Below are positions 11,631 to 20,227 of a stretch of 64,000 nucleotides of DNA, piece after piece. The stretch is from Neobacillus piezotolerans (GTDB taxonomy: Bacteria > Bacillota > Bacilli > Bacillales > Cytobacillaceae), in contig NZ_QNQT01000004.1 in NCBI RefSeq assembly GCF_003362805.1, positions 1 to 64,000 on the forward strand, written 5' to 3'. Position 1 is the first letter of the stretch. The number at the start of each line of letters is the position of its first letter. A program made the position numbers and the translations under genes. The notes under the pieces were generated by a model, which searched no databases, was not told the DNA's origin, and saw nothing but the letters and a program-made list of their open reading frames with translations.

Positions 11631-12800
11631 GTGAGAAAGCTTACAATCGCGCTTCTATCCTTATCCCTTCTGCTGGGTGCGTGCGCGCCAAACTTCCAAC
11701 AACGGGAGGAGGTCGTCGACCAGCCAAAGAATACCAAGGAAGAAGCGATTATACCAAAGTACAAGATTTCGGATAAATATTACCAGGTAATCCTGCCATT
11801 TAAGCCAAGCGGGGCTAGGGGGCTGACCGTCAATAACCTCAATACCCGCTACGACATCAATGAATTTGAAATGGGATTGATGAGGGTTGCCCAAAATACG
11901 TTCGATCCGAATCCGGATAAGTATGTGTTCCGGGAAGGCCAAATCCTGAAAAAGAGTACTGTCGAGTCATGGCTTGCACGAAAGTATACGAAAAAGCAGC
12001 TTGCGGAATTAAAAAAGAAGGAAGAAGACAATCTTGGCCTGAATCCGGTTGATGAAGGCGTCGGCGATATTGAAGCCCGAAATAAAAAAAGCCCGATTTA
12101 CCTGGCCCATCTTCTCGAGTACGATTTCCTTGTAAAAGGGGATAAAGATACGTACAAGCTCGGCGGAGTGGCGATTGGCCTCGCCCTGAATTCGGTGCAC
12201 TATTATCAAAAGGAAAAGTATGGGGATACATTCCACGTTAATATTGACCAGCAGGTGATGGAGCGGGAAGGAAAAAAGATCGCCCAGGAAGTATTGACAC
12301 GGCTTCGTGCAATGGATGAACTGAGGAATGTCCCGATTACAATCGCTTTGTTTGAACAAGCAAGCATTGAATCCGTTGTGCCGGGGAACTTTTTTGCCTA
12401 TACAACCGTTAGGCAGGGAGCCGATATTGATAAATGGGAAAAGGTCAATGAAAAATACTATCTGTTCCCTTCAAAGGACGCCCGTGAAAAATACCGCGAA
12501 GATGCGCTTGCATTTGACAACTTCAAGCAGGATGTCGAGAAATACTTCCCCAACTTCAATGGGGTAGTCGGCAAAGCCCATTATGTAGACGGCCAGCTTA
12601 AGGAGCTGAACATTACGATTCCAATCCAATTTTATGGAAAGGCGGAAGGGATCGGATTTACCCAGTATGTAACCGGCAAAGTGATGGAGCATTTTCCTAA
12701 ATACATTTCCGTTTCGGTAAGCGTAACATCGGTCAACGGCCCAGAATCGCTCATTGTCAGAAAGGCGGACCAGGACGCACCAATGGTTCATATATACTAA
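11631..12800 (+). CDS. camS: CamS family sex pheromone lipoprotein (YerH)
   Basis: The gene starts with GTG at 11631 after GAGGTGCAGG. The 389-residue product starts with a lipoprotein signal ending L-L-L-G-A-C, with Cys-18 as the lipidated residue. CamS proteins are conserved after pcrA-ligA in Firmicutes; in Staphylococcus aureus the cleaved signal peptide yields the cAM373 peptide pheromone, but there is no evidence of such a role here. A strong terminator follows. Function in Bacillus is unknown. Confidence 0.92.
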   Translation: MRKLTIALLSLSLLLGACAPNFQQREEVVDQPKNTKEEAIIPKYKISDKYYQVILPFKPSGARGLTVNNLNTRYDINEFEMGLMRVAQNTFDPNPDKYVFREGQILKKSTVESWLARKYTKKQLAELKKKEEDNLGLNPVDEGVGDIEARNKKSPIYLAHLLEYDFLVKGDKDTYKLGGVAIGLALNSVHYYQKEKYGDTFHVNIDQQVMEREGKKIAQEVLTRLRAMDELRNVPITIALFEQASIESVVPGNFFAYTTVRQGADIDKWEKVNEKYYLFPSKDAREKYREDALAFDNFKQDVEKYFPNFNGVVGKAHYVDGQLKELNITIPIQFYGKAEGIGFTQYVTGKVMEHFPKYISVSVSVTSVNGPESLIVRKADQDAPMVHIY

Positions 12801-12840
12801 TGGCGGACTGAACACACCGAGCATTATCCGTAATAGAAGA

Positions 12841-12865
12841 GAGGCTGCCCAAGGAGGCAGCCTCT
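12841..12865 (+). terminator. Terminator between camS and the anti-sigma gene
   Basis: GAGGCTGCC at 12841-12849 pairs with GGCAGCCTC at 12856-12864, then TTT. The two genes converge here, so it may work in both directions. Confidence 0.8.
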
Positions 12866-12870
12866 TTACA

Positions 12871-14670
12871 TTAATAACCGCTTATTTGATTCGTTTTTGG
12901 ATTGTACTCATACAGTATTTCACCATTGTCCTGCAATTTCCTGAACATCAGCCTTCCATCCTGCCAAAATTTAGAGTGCGCCTGCTCGAACACTGCAAGC
13001 TGGCTCTTTGCCTCTAGATCATAGATAAACACGCTCGGCCTTTCCAAGCCGGGGAAGGCATCAACGGCCACATAACGGCCGGATGAATCGACGGACAGTT
13101 GTTCAATCGTCATGTCTTTTCCCGGATATGATAGTTTGCCAAGAAGGCTGAAAGATTTTGTTTTTAAGTCGAATACAAGAAGCTGGACGGAGGAATTACG
13201 ATCCCCCAAATCATATTCCTGAAGGCTGAATACAATGTTCCCGGTACCGGGAATCTCCGCGAGGGAGCTGATACGGATATTTACCGCTGTCATGTATTCC
13301 TTCGGTATATCCCCCATGGAAAAGAGCGTTTCCGACTGATCTCTCTCAATGGACCGCACTTCATTTTGCGTCTCGATAATTTGTCTGTTTGAAATCTCGT
13401 TAACTTCATTTATCCGGTAATGCCCGTTCTTTTTTACGAGGGCAAACTCATAGTTGGATATCTGGTAATACGGGTTGGCGGTATAGCTCCACTGAACTTC
13501 AGCCTGTACCGTTGCTGTGTTTTGGCTTTTTTCAGATTTGATGATTCGGTATCCGATTTGATGCGGGTTTGAAATGGTTAGAAATTCAGGCGGAGTTTCC
13601 ATCAGCGTTTTTGCATAGTCATCATCCCTGTTGATTAAAGCCTGGAGGTATTGTTCTACCGTTATTTCCGGGCCCATTTCCTTCTCGCTCAATGAAATTT
13701 GCATGACTTTCATTGGAAATCCTTCCTGCTGTTTTAAAACAAAAACCGTATGCCGCCCCGAATCCCATTGGGGCATATGATAGCTGTACATTCCTTTGGT
13801 TGGGACATCCATTCCGGCAGGATTGGCTGTTACCTTCTTCTTCGAATCCAAATCGATGTCGGCTATCCAGACGTCTTCAAATCCGGAAGTCTCTTTTATA
13901 TACGTAATGTACAGGCCATCCATTGACACGGCGGGCTCTTTCCCCTGATCAATAATACTTTCCTTGCCGTTTTTGAGGTCTCTGACCATTATATTTCCGC
14001 CACGGTTAAACGCCAATTTGTTTTCCTCTTTGCTGTAGGCAGGCGCTGAACCGTCCGTAATGGAGGTTTCCTTTTTTGTTTTCAAGTGAATGGCCACGAT
14101 TTTCGTTTTGGAACCCGATTGTTTTGCCACAAAAATCTCTTCACCGTTTTTCCATTCCGGATGTGAATAGTTTGCGTTGGAAGCCTTGGCGGCAATGGTT
14201 ACCCTTTTTTTCGTCTTTAAGTCTAGACTGTAAATGCCGCCTTCATTTGAGAAGAGCAGTATTTTCCCGTTTTCGGAAAAACGAAGGCTTTCGGCTGTTA
14301 CATCGGCCACCAAATGGAAGCCATCTTCCGTAATTTCATAAATTCCTTTCTGTTTGATTGATACAAAAAGGCTGCCATTCTGAATAGTGTAGGCATCAAT
14401 TTCACCGCTGCCAATGTCAAAGAATGAAATCGCATTTGAGATATTCAGTGAATCGGCCTTAACAACCATAACCTCCTCTCCCCGAAAGTTGCCAAAGAAC
14501 AATGCGATAAGTATGCTTGCGGCAAGCAACCCGTATATCCACGGGTTATTCCAGCGGCGAGTTTTCTGCTTCCTTACATATTTTTTCCTTAGTTTTTCTT
14601 TTAAGGTTTGATCAACATGGATTTGGTCCCGCACGGCATATAAAGACCGTTCAATTTTTTCCTCTTCCAT
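12871..14670 (-). CDS. Membrane-bound anti-sigma factor with beta-propeller-like domain
   Basis: The 599-residue protein has a charged cytoplasmic N-terminus (about 1-44), one membrane segment (about 45-60) and a large outer domain with repeated G-x-I-Y-S-L-D-L-like blades that resemble TolB/WD40 propeller repeats. A middle segment near 340-440 looks like an NTF2-like or Mce-type insertion, and more blades follow. Its ATG abuts the stop of the sigma gene, with GGAGG inside that gene's end, so the two are translationally coupled. I infer that it is the cognate anti-sigma factor, sensing something outside the membrane. The name is inferred from context and topology, not from a recognised zinc anti-sigma motif. 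Confidence 0.7.
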   Translation of the reverse strand: MEEEKIERSLYAVRDQIHVDQTLKEKLRKKYVRKQKTRRWNNPWIYGLLAASILIALFFGNFRGEEVMVVKADSLNISNAISFFDIGSGEIDAYTIQNGSLFVSIKQKGIYEITEDGFHLVADVTAESLRFSENGKILLFSNEGGIYSLDLKTKKRVTIAAKASNANYSHPEWKNGEEIFVAKQSGSKTKIVAIHLKTKKETSITDGSAPAYSKEENKLAFNRGGNIMVRDLKNGKESIIDQGKEPAVSMDGLYITYIKETSGFEDVWIADIDLDSKKKVTANPAGMDVPTKGMYSYHMPQWDSGRHTVFVLKQQEGFPMKVMQISLSEKEMGPEITVEQYLQALINRDDDYAKTLMETPPEFLTISNPHQIGYRIIKSEKSQNTATVQAEVQWSYTANPYYQISNYEFALVKKNGHYRINEVNEISNRQIIETQNEVRSIERDQSETLFSMGDIPKEYMTAVNIRISSLAEIPGTGNIVFSLQEYDLGDRNSSVQLLVFDLKTKSFSLLGKLSYPGKDMTIEQLSVDSSGRYVAVDAFPGLERPSVFIYDLEAKSQLAVFEQAHSKFWQDGRLMFRKLQDNGEILYEYNPKTNQISGY

Positions 14671-15168
14671 TTAGAATTCCTCCAAACATTTTTTGACCAA
14701 GACGCCGAGTTTTTTTGTGATTCGATTGGATTTTACTCGAAGGGATTCTTCCGACTTTTTTAAAATGAGGGCAATTTCCTTAAACTTTAAACCAGCAAAG
14801 TATCTTAAGTTCGTAACCTCAAGATCTTCTTTTGACAGGTGGTTCAGGCTTTTTTTAAGGCAATCCATTTCCCTTGATTCTTCAAACGGGTCCTCAAAGG
14901 GAACCGGGGTAAGATAACCGTCGATTTCTTCACCCACCAGAAGGCTCTTCTTCTTCCGATAAAAATCTATAACAGTGTTCCGTGCAATGGCCAAAATCCA
15001 TGCCTTTGGATTGTTGGGATTGCTTCGGTGCCCCAAATTTTCATAAGCTTTGCGAAAAACTTCGCTCACAATGTCTTCGGCATCCCATTTGTTGCCTAAC
15101 TTGACGAACACATAACGATAAACATCATCAAAATATTCATCATATAAATCAATAAACGTCCTACTCAT
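14671..15168 (-). CDS. ECF-type RNA polymerase sigma factor
   Basis: The 165-residue product has region 2 (D-L-Y-D-E-Y-F-D-D-V-Y-R-Y-V-F, then D-A-E-D-I-V-S-E-V-F-x-K-A near 29-41) and region 4 (L-x-Y-F-A-G-L-K-F-K-E-I-A-L-I-L near 122-138), the two domains of a group 4 sigma factor. GGGGGGG lies just upstream of the ATG. The partner gene follows with no gap. A promoter resembling ECF promoters lies upstream, suggesting autoregulation. Confidence 0.92.
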   Translation of the reverse strand: MSRTFIDLYDEYFDDVYRYVFVKLGNKWDAEDIVSEVFRKAYENLGHRSNPNNPKAWILAIARNTVIDFYRKKKSLLVGEEIDGYLTPVPFEDPFEESREMDCLKKSLNHLSKEDLEVTNLRYFAGLKFKEIALILKKSEESLRVKSNRITKKLGVLVKKCLEEF

Positions 15169-15191
15169 AAAACCCCCCCTTCACTAATAAA

Positions 15192-15217
15192 ATCGATTGG
15201 ATTGCAAAAATGTAACA
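15192..15217 (-). promoter_or_regulatory. Possible autoregulated ECF promoter
   Basis: On the minus strand TGTTAC (15217-15212) and CGAT (15195-15192) are separated by 16 bp, resembling the TGAAAC-N16-CGT layout of Bacillus ECF promoters. The match is partial, so this is an inference. Confidence 0.4.
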
Positions 15218-15239
15218 GTTCTGGAAAAACACGAAAGGA

Positions 15240-15635
15240 AAAATATGTGTGAGGATGGCAGGACCGAATCGCTTACGGCAGGATGAGAGATACTTCCATG
15301 TATGATCGGCCGATGGATGAACGATGAAGCTTTAGTGGTTGCGTTATTTTAAAATCTCTAGGGCGATATATGAAAAATCTATTCCCGTTTCATGATGTAT
15401 AAAATTAAAAAGATAAATGAAGATAAGAACAACGCATAATCAACTTGATTATACATAAAAAGTTGAATTTATAAGTTGCTTTTGGAAAAGTATCCAGATT
15501 TGAAAACAGTTGGAGTTTTAGTTTGTCTATGGAATGGCTTGGCTGTCCCGCAGCATTTAAGTGGACAAAAAGGCAAGTCCCGCACAGAATAGAGGGAATA
15601 AACATAAATAGTACTAGCGAATGGGGGGGATGGAG
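15240..15635. other. Gene-free stretch before yueI
   Basis: No supported gene is seen. The segment separates the divergent sigma-factor promoter from yueI. It is AT-rich around 15340-15480 and contains a short dyad (AATCAACTTGATTAT) near 15437. Confidence 0.4.
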
Positions 15636-16079
15636 ATGAGAAAGCAATCGGTCGAGGATGTGCTCCAGGAAGGAATCCACGGGCCAAAGGAAATAAAGCC
15701 CGAAGAGAGGCGCCGTTTTCTAGGGACGATCCGGGAGCGGATCCTTGTTGCGCTCACAAAAGGCCAGGTCTACGAACCGGGGACATATCCTGAAGTGGCA
15801 CGCCTCATGAAGGAATTTCCCGATGCCCACTTGTATGTGAATGGTACTATCGCCTATCAGGAATTTTCAAAGTATCTAAAAGAGGCTGCCGAACATAAAA
15901 TCGAATATACGATTGTGGCAAACCAGGAACACGATACGGATATCGGCCTAGTGCTTGCCTGTCAATACGCGGTTGACAAAGAAGAAATATTTATCAAGAA
16001 AGACAGCGAGCCTGTGCAGGTCTCTGCTGGCGGTAAAAAAGGCTTTTTTGCAAAATTGGGAAGCTGGCTTCGCAAGTGA
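15636..16079 (+). CDS. yueI: YueI family protein (DUF1694)
   Basis: The 147-residue product matches YueI: an N-terminal region with R-R-R-F-L-G-T-I-R-E-R-I, a central alpha/beta part with D-A-H-L-Y-V-N-G and Y-T-I-V-A-N, and a basic Gly/Lys-rich tail ending G-F-F-A-K-L-G-S-W-L. ATG 15636 is preferred to 15621 because GGGGGGG (15623-15629) lies at the right distance. In B. subtilis yueI precedes yueJ-yueK (pncA-pncB); here those two lie 13 kb away. Function is unknown. Confidence 0.88.
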   Translation: MRKQSVEDVLQEGIHGPKEIKPEERRRFLGTIRERILVALTKGQVYEPGTYPEVARLMKEFPDAHLYVNGTIAYQEFSKYLKEAAEHKIEYTIVANQEHDTDIGLVLACQYAVDKEEIFIKKDSEPVQVSAGGKKGFFAKLGSWLRK

Positions 16080-16104
16080 TTTTTATACACAAGGTAAAAT
16101 GGAT

Positions 16105-16130
16105 GGGAACCCGAACGGGGTTCCTTTTTT
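16105..16130 (+). terminator. Terminator after yueI
   Basis: GGAACCC pairs with GGGGTTCC around the loop GAAC, followed by six T. Confidence 0.85.
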
Positions 16131-16251
16131 CATGGAGAAATAGTCCTAAAAAAATAGGTCTTTCTTTTTTGGTGAAAACGGATTACGATATTGGTTGAGA
16201 TAAATTGGGTGGAATTTTTCTGGAAAGAAAACCTGAGAGGGAGCCATTTTT

Positions 16252-17076
16252 ATGAACCCGGTTGCTTTAAGGCCAAAGGAACGTTCATCGCTAAGGATAA
16301 AGCTTGGAAAAACATATTATATATCCAGGCGTTATCTCAAGTGGATGTTGAACCGCAATAAATTCGCGAAGACCCGGCAAAGGGTCCTCCTGCCATATTC
16401 GGCTTTCGGACACCAGACTCCTTTGCTCCGTAAGCTGCAGGGTGTCGATATGTCTTATCAATACAACAAAATCAAAAACCTGAAGCTTGCGATTGAACGG
16501 CTGAATGGCGTCATCATTCAGCCAGGAGAGACATTCTCATATTGGAAGCTCATCGGGAACCCGACAAAGAAAAAGGGATATGTCGATGGGATGGTCCTCC
16601 ATTATGGCCGATTCACAAAAGGAACCGGCGGCGGACTTTGCCAGCTGTCCAACCTTATTTATTGGATGACGCTCCATACTCCGTTGACTGTGACGGAACG
16701 GCATCGCCACAGTTTTGATGTTTTTCCGGATTCCAATCGGACGCAGCCATTCGGAAGCGGTGCGACATGCGCCTACAACTATCTCGATCTGCAGATTGAA
16801 AATGGTACAGGCGTGCCATATCAGCTGCATGTCCGCCTGACGGATACACATCTTGTCGGCGAGTGGAGATGCGCTGAGCCGCAGCTTTATTCGTACCATA
16901 TTTATGAGAAAGACCATAGCATCACGCCAGCTTACTGGGGAGGCTACATCCGCCACAACGAACTGTGGCGCAAAGCGTATAACAGGCAGCATAAGCTTGT
17001 CGAGGAAGAATTCATTACCGAAAACAATGCGATCATGATGTATGAACCGCTGCTGGAACAGCAATCGATAAAATAA
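16252..17076 (+). CDS. VanW family protein
   Basis: The 274-residue protein contains the VanW domain at about 70-215, with the motifs F-S-Y-W-K-L-I-G-N-P, G-T-G-G-G-L-C-Q-L-S-N-L-I-Y and H-R-H-S-F-D-V-F-P-D. It has no signal peptide or membrane segment, so it is cytoplasmic. VanW is named from vancomycin gene clusters, but its function is unknown and most members are unrelated to resistance. GAGAGGGAGCC precedes the ATG. It stands alone between yueI and the protease gene. Confidence 0.88.
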   Translation: MNPVALRPKERSSLRIKLGKTYYISRRYLKWMLNRNKFAKTRQRVLLPYSAFGHQTPLLRKLQGVDMSYQYNKIKNLKLAIERLNGVIIQPGETFSYWKLIGNPTKKKGYVDGMVLHYGRFTKGTGGGLCQLSNLIYWMTLHTPLTVTERHRHSFDVFPDSNRTQPFGSGATCAYNYLDLQIENGTGVPYQLHVRLTDTHLVGEWRCAEPQLYSYHIYEKDHSITPAYWGGYIRHNELWRKAYNRQHKLVEEEFITENNAIMMYEPLLEQQSIK

Positions 17077-17332
17077 AGGAAGATGGCATCCGCTGTAGTG
17101 TGTGGTGTTTTTTATTATGTTAACGGCATGTACGCATACTACGGAATTTTCCGATTGAAATGGGTTTTGCACAGTCCCATCCTTCTGTTTCAAATGATGG
17201 CTGATTACTTGATTGGGACAAAAACCCTTTTATCATATTAAGATTCTATAACCTTATTAAACAACTTTGCCGATATTATCATTATCTGAAACTGCCACTG
17301 GTTATTCTTTATATGAAAGAAGGAAAATTTGA

Positions 17333-19285
17333 ATGTGGAAAGACTCCATGCACCAAGGGAAGAAGCAGCGTACTCCACTTTTGTTTCAAACGGCATTTAA
17401 AGCCTTAATCGTTTCCGCGGTTTTATTTGGTTCGTATGCGCAATTCGCCGCGCCTGTAGAGGCCAGCGATTTGGCCGAAAAGGAAGTCGTAATAGTTTAC
17501 AAGAATGAAGATGGGAAAGACAAAGTGCTCGATAACAGCCTTGAGATTGACCATGAATTTATGAATGTCCCCGCTGTCGCTGTGACCATGACGAATGCGG
17601 ATGTAAAAGAGCTGAAGAACGATAGGGATATCGCCTATATAGAACCGAATGTTTCATTCAAGATTGCGGGTGAGGAAGACCAATACGGATTCAAGCAGGT
17701 CACCGGCAATGCGAAAACCCGGACGGATGGCCTGACAGGCGTGGGAGTAAAAGTAGCCGTAATCGATTCCGGGATATCCGCCCACGATGAACTCATTATC
17801 GCCGGGGGAGTCTCGACTGTCGATTATACAGCTTCTTATGAAGACGACAACGGGCACGGCACCCATGTGGCAGGCGTAATCGCCGCGAAGCGCGATGGCA
17901 AAGGCATGGTTGGGATCGCCCCTGATGTCAAGCTATACGCTGTTAAAGTAATGGGAGCGGACGGGAACGGAACGCTAGCGGATGTAATTGAAGGCCTCGA
18001 CTGGGCAATCGCGAACGGAATGGATATCGTCAATATGAGCCTTGGGACCCCATCGGATTCCAGGGTGTTTCATAGCCTGGTCGATACCGCCCGCCAAAAG
18101 AACATCATTGTCGTCGCTGCCGCGGGGAATGAAAGCACTTCAGTGTCCTATCCCGCAAAGTATGATAGTGCGGTCGCAGTTTCGGCTGTCGATTCAGCAA
18201 AGCAATTCGCTTCGTTTTCCAACTTCGGGGCGGAAATTGATTTTGCCGCGCCGGGAGTAGGAATCGTCAGCACGTATCCTGGTAACCGATTTGCCCGGAT
18301 GAGCGGCACTTCCCAGGCGACGCCACATGTGGCGGGATTGCTTGCAGATCTTAAGCAAAAGTATCCCGGCCAAACCGCCGGAGAGTTGATTGAAACGCTC
18401 AAGCTGTACACAGAGGATCTAGGCGCCCCAGGGGCAGACAGCTTGTATGGGAATGGATTGGTCAACTACGGCGTTTATGTGGCACCCGCTCCAGTACCGA
18501 ATGTGGAAACGCCAGCAGTGCCTGAATCGGCACCTCAGCCTACTCTTGCAGTCGAGGAACCTATACCGGCCCCTGCTCCGGTAAAAGAGCCAACTCCGGC
18601 TCCAGCGCCAGCGCCAGTACCGGTTTTCGAGCCGTCCCCGGTAGCGGCTCCGGCACCAGTGCCAGTACCGGTTTCCGAGCCAGCTCCGGTAGCGGCTCCA
18701 GCGCCAACGCCTATTCCAGAACCGGCCCCAGTGGCGGTTCCAGCGCCAGTTCCAGCGCCCGTTCCGGCTCCTCTGCCGAAAGTGCCTGTGCCTGCGGTAG
18801 AACAGCCTAAGCCTGCGCCGGTAACAGCCCCTGTACCTTCAAAGGAAGAAAGGGAAAGGCATATTGCCGACCTGAACAACCGCCTCGCCAGCGCGCAAAA
18901 GGCGATGGATTTAAAAATCAACAGCCCCCAGCAGGCAACCAAAGAATTGGCGGCGGTGAACAAATCCATTTCCTCTTTTAAAAGAGGTGCGGTGTCCCAG
19001 CAGGTTACTGTCGAATTTATTGGCAAATACCAAGCGATTATCAACGAATTCAACAAAGCGAAGAAAAAGCCGTCCGCTCTATCGGTTGTTTCGGTATCGG
19101 TAAAATTATTCACAGATAAGGGCGCGGACCAAAACCTAGTGAAAGCGTTCATTAAAAGAAATGTAAAAACGTCCACCGATGCCCAGAAAGTAATCAATGA
19201 AATGGCGAAAAAGAAGTACAACACTGCCTTAATGGTTAAAGTAAAAGCCGAACTGGCAGCAGCGGAAAAAGCCAAAAAGAAATAA
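17333..19285 (+). CDS. Secreted subtilisin-like serine protease (S8) with Pro/Ala-rich linker
   Basis: The 650-residue product has a signal peptide (about 1-45, ending A-A-P-V-E-A), an inhibitor I9 propeptide (about 46-110) and an S8 catalytic domain with Asp-145 (V-A-V-I-D-S-G), His-175 (N-G-H-G-T-H-V-A-G), the oxyanion Asn in A-A-A-G-N-E-S and Ser-327 (M-S-G-T-S-Q-A-T-P-H). A linker of about 110 residues (roughly 385-500) is made of repeated A-P-A-P-V-P units, and a lysine-rich helical C-terminal domain of about 150 residues follows, perhaps binding the cell wall. No LPxTG or SLH motif is seen. It is a complete, probably active exoprotease; ATG 17348 is a possible alternative start. Confidence 0.92.
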   Translation: MWKDSMHQGKKQRTPLLFQTAFKALIVSAVLFGSYAQFAAPVEASDLAEKEVVIVYKNEDGKDKVLDNSLEIDHEFMNVPAVAVTMTNADVKELKNDRDIAYIEPNVSFKIAGEEDQYGFKQVTGNAKTRTDGLTGVGVKVAVIDSGISAHDELIIAGGVSTVDYTASYEDDNGHGTHVAGVIAAKRDGKGMVGIAPDVKLYAVKVMGADGNGTLADVIEGLDWAIANGMDIVNMSLGTPSDSRVFHSLVDTARQKNIIVVAAAGNESTSVSYPAKYDSAVAVSAVDSAKQFASFSNFGAEIDFAAPGVGIVSTYPGNRFARMSGTSQATPHVAGLLADLKQKYPGQTAGELIETLKLYTEDLGAPGADSLYGNGLVNYGVYVAPAPVPNVETPAVPESAPQPTLAVEEPIPAPAPVKEPTPAPAPAPVPVFEPSPVAAPAPVPVPVSEPAPVAAPAPTPIPEPAPVAVPAPVPAPVPAPLPKVPVPAVEQPKPAPVTAPVPSKEERERHIADLNNRLASAQKAMDLKINSPQQATKELAAVNKSISSFKRGAVSQQVTVEFIGKYQAIINEFNKAKKKPSALSVVSVSVKLFTDKGADQNLVKAFIKRNVKTSTDAQKVINEMAKKKYNTALMVKVKAELAAAEKAKKK

Positions 19286-19289
19286 GTAA

Positions 19290-19325
19290 ATGGCCGTATG
19301 GGTTGAATCCATACGGTCATTTTAG
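19290..19325 (+). terminator. Terminator after the protease gene
   Basis: ATGGCCGTATGG at 19290-19301 pairs with CCATACGGTCAT at 19309-19320, then TTTT. Confidence 0.75.
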
Positions 19326-19401
19326 TTCTTACGAAACGTTTGTTGCGATTGGTTGATTTGTCTGGTGGAGTGACAAAATCCGGAAGAAATGCGTTTAGAT
19401 T

Positions 19402-19770
19402 GGCGCTCAAGTCCAGATGAGTCACTTTGATTGGGAGAAATCAGTAAAGGAAGTCACTCAAATTAGGATGAGTGACATTGAATGGGCTAAATCCGAAAAG
19501 GAAGTCACTCAAATCCAGATGAGTGACATTGATTAGGGAAAAATAAGAAAGGAAGTCACTCAAATCCAGATGAGTGACATTGATTGGACTCAAGAAAGGA
19601 AGTCACTCAAATCCAGATGAGTGACATTGTTTGGGCGGAATCCAGAAAGGAAGTCACTCAAATCCGGATGAGTGACATTGATTGGGCAAAATCAGGAAAG
19701 GAAGTCACTCAAAACAGGATGAGTGACAAAGATTCCTCAATATCCGGAAAAGGTGTCACTCAATCCCCCT
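19402..19770. repeat. Tandem array of 51-bp units each carrying a hairpin
   Basis: Six copies of a 24-nt hairpin, GTCACTCA-N8-TGAGTGAC with perfect arms, begin at 19453, 19504, 19555, 19602, 19653 and 19704. The spacing is 51 bp except once 47. A decayed copy lies at 19402-19434 and a half copy (GTGTCACTCA) at 19753-19762. The spacers also share sequence (GATTGGGCnAAATCnGnAAAGGAA). The array lies between the protease terminator and the gatC promoter. No adjacent gene explains it. The period is a multiple of three, so one frame stays open by chance. Confidence 0.9.
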
Positions 19771-19859
19771 GTTCATAAGAGCCGGACTAGATTTATTGTG
19801 ATATCCATCGAAGAAAACACAGTTTCCCACTCCAAACCTTTTGTTAACACCACCTTCCA

Positions 19860-19888
19860 TTGCGAACGACATAAATTTTCTGTATTAT
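19860..19888 (+). promoter_or_regulatory. Sigma-A promoter of gatCAB
   Basis: TTGCGA at 19860-19865 and TATTAT at 19883-19888 are 17 bp apart, 34 bp before gatC. Confidence 0.55.
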
Positions 19889-19921
19889 CATTAGTATTAT
19901 GGTTGGACGGGAGGAATAGGA

Positions 19922-20215
19922 ATGTCGAGGATTTCACTCGATCAGGTGCGGCATGTTGCGCACTTGGCAAGGCTTGAAATCAGCCAGGATGAGGCTGAAA
20001 AATTCGCCCAGCAGCTCGATGCGATCATCGGGTTTGCTGAACAATTGAATGAACTGGACACGGAGGGTATTGAGCCGACATCGCATGTTTTGCCGATGAC
20101 CAACGTACTGAGGGAAGATAAAGCGGGGCAAGGTCTTCCGCGGGAGGAAGTATTGAAGAATGCTCCCGACCAGGAGGATGGCTTTTTCCGTGTGCCGTCC
20201 ATTTTAGGCGAATAA
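19922..20215 (+). CDS. gatC: Asp/Glu-tRNA amidotransferase subunit C
   Basis: GatC is the small scaffold subunit of the GatCAB complex, which converts Glu-tRNA(Gln) and, where needed, Asp-tRNA(Asn) to the amidated forms. The 97-residue product has the typical start ([11 protein letters not shown]) and the [10 protein letters not shown] end. GGGAGG precedes the ATG. gatA starts 12 bp after the stop. Confidence 0.96.
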   Translation: MSRISLDQVRHVAHLARLEISQDEAEKFAQQLDAIIGFAEQLNELDTEGIEPTSHVLPMTNVLREDKAGQGLPREEVLKNAPDQEDGFFRVPSILGE

Positions 20216-20227
20216 GGGGGAACGAAC

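Noticed and set aside
18535-19425. 296-codon minus-strand frame opposite the protease linker
   Set aside because: It is the antisense of the Pro/Ala-rich repeat and gives a Gly/Thr-rich low-complexity peptide.
19402-19770. CRISPR-like appearance of the repeat array
   Set aside because: Spacers are themselves similar to each other, the unit is a palindrome with a variable loop, and no cas gene is present.
19584-19778. Open frame of 64 codons across the hairpin array
   Set aside because: It is a chance effect of a repeat period that is a multiple of three (17 codons). There is no ribosome binding site and the peptide is only the translated repeat.
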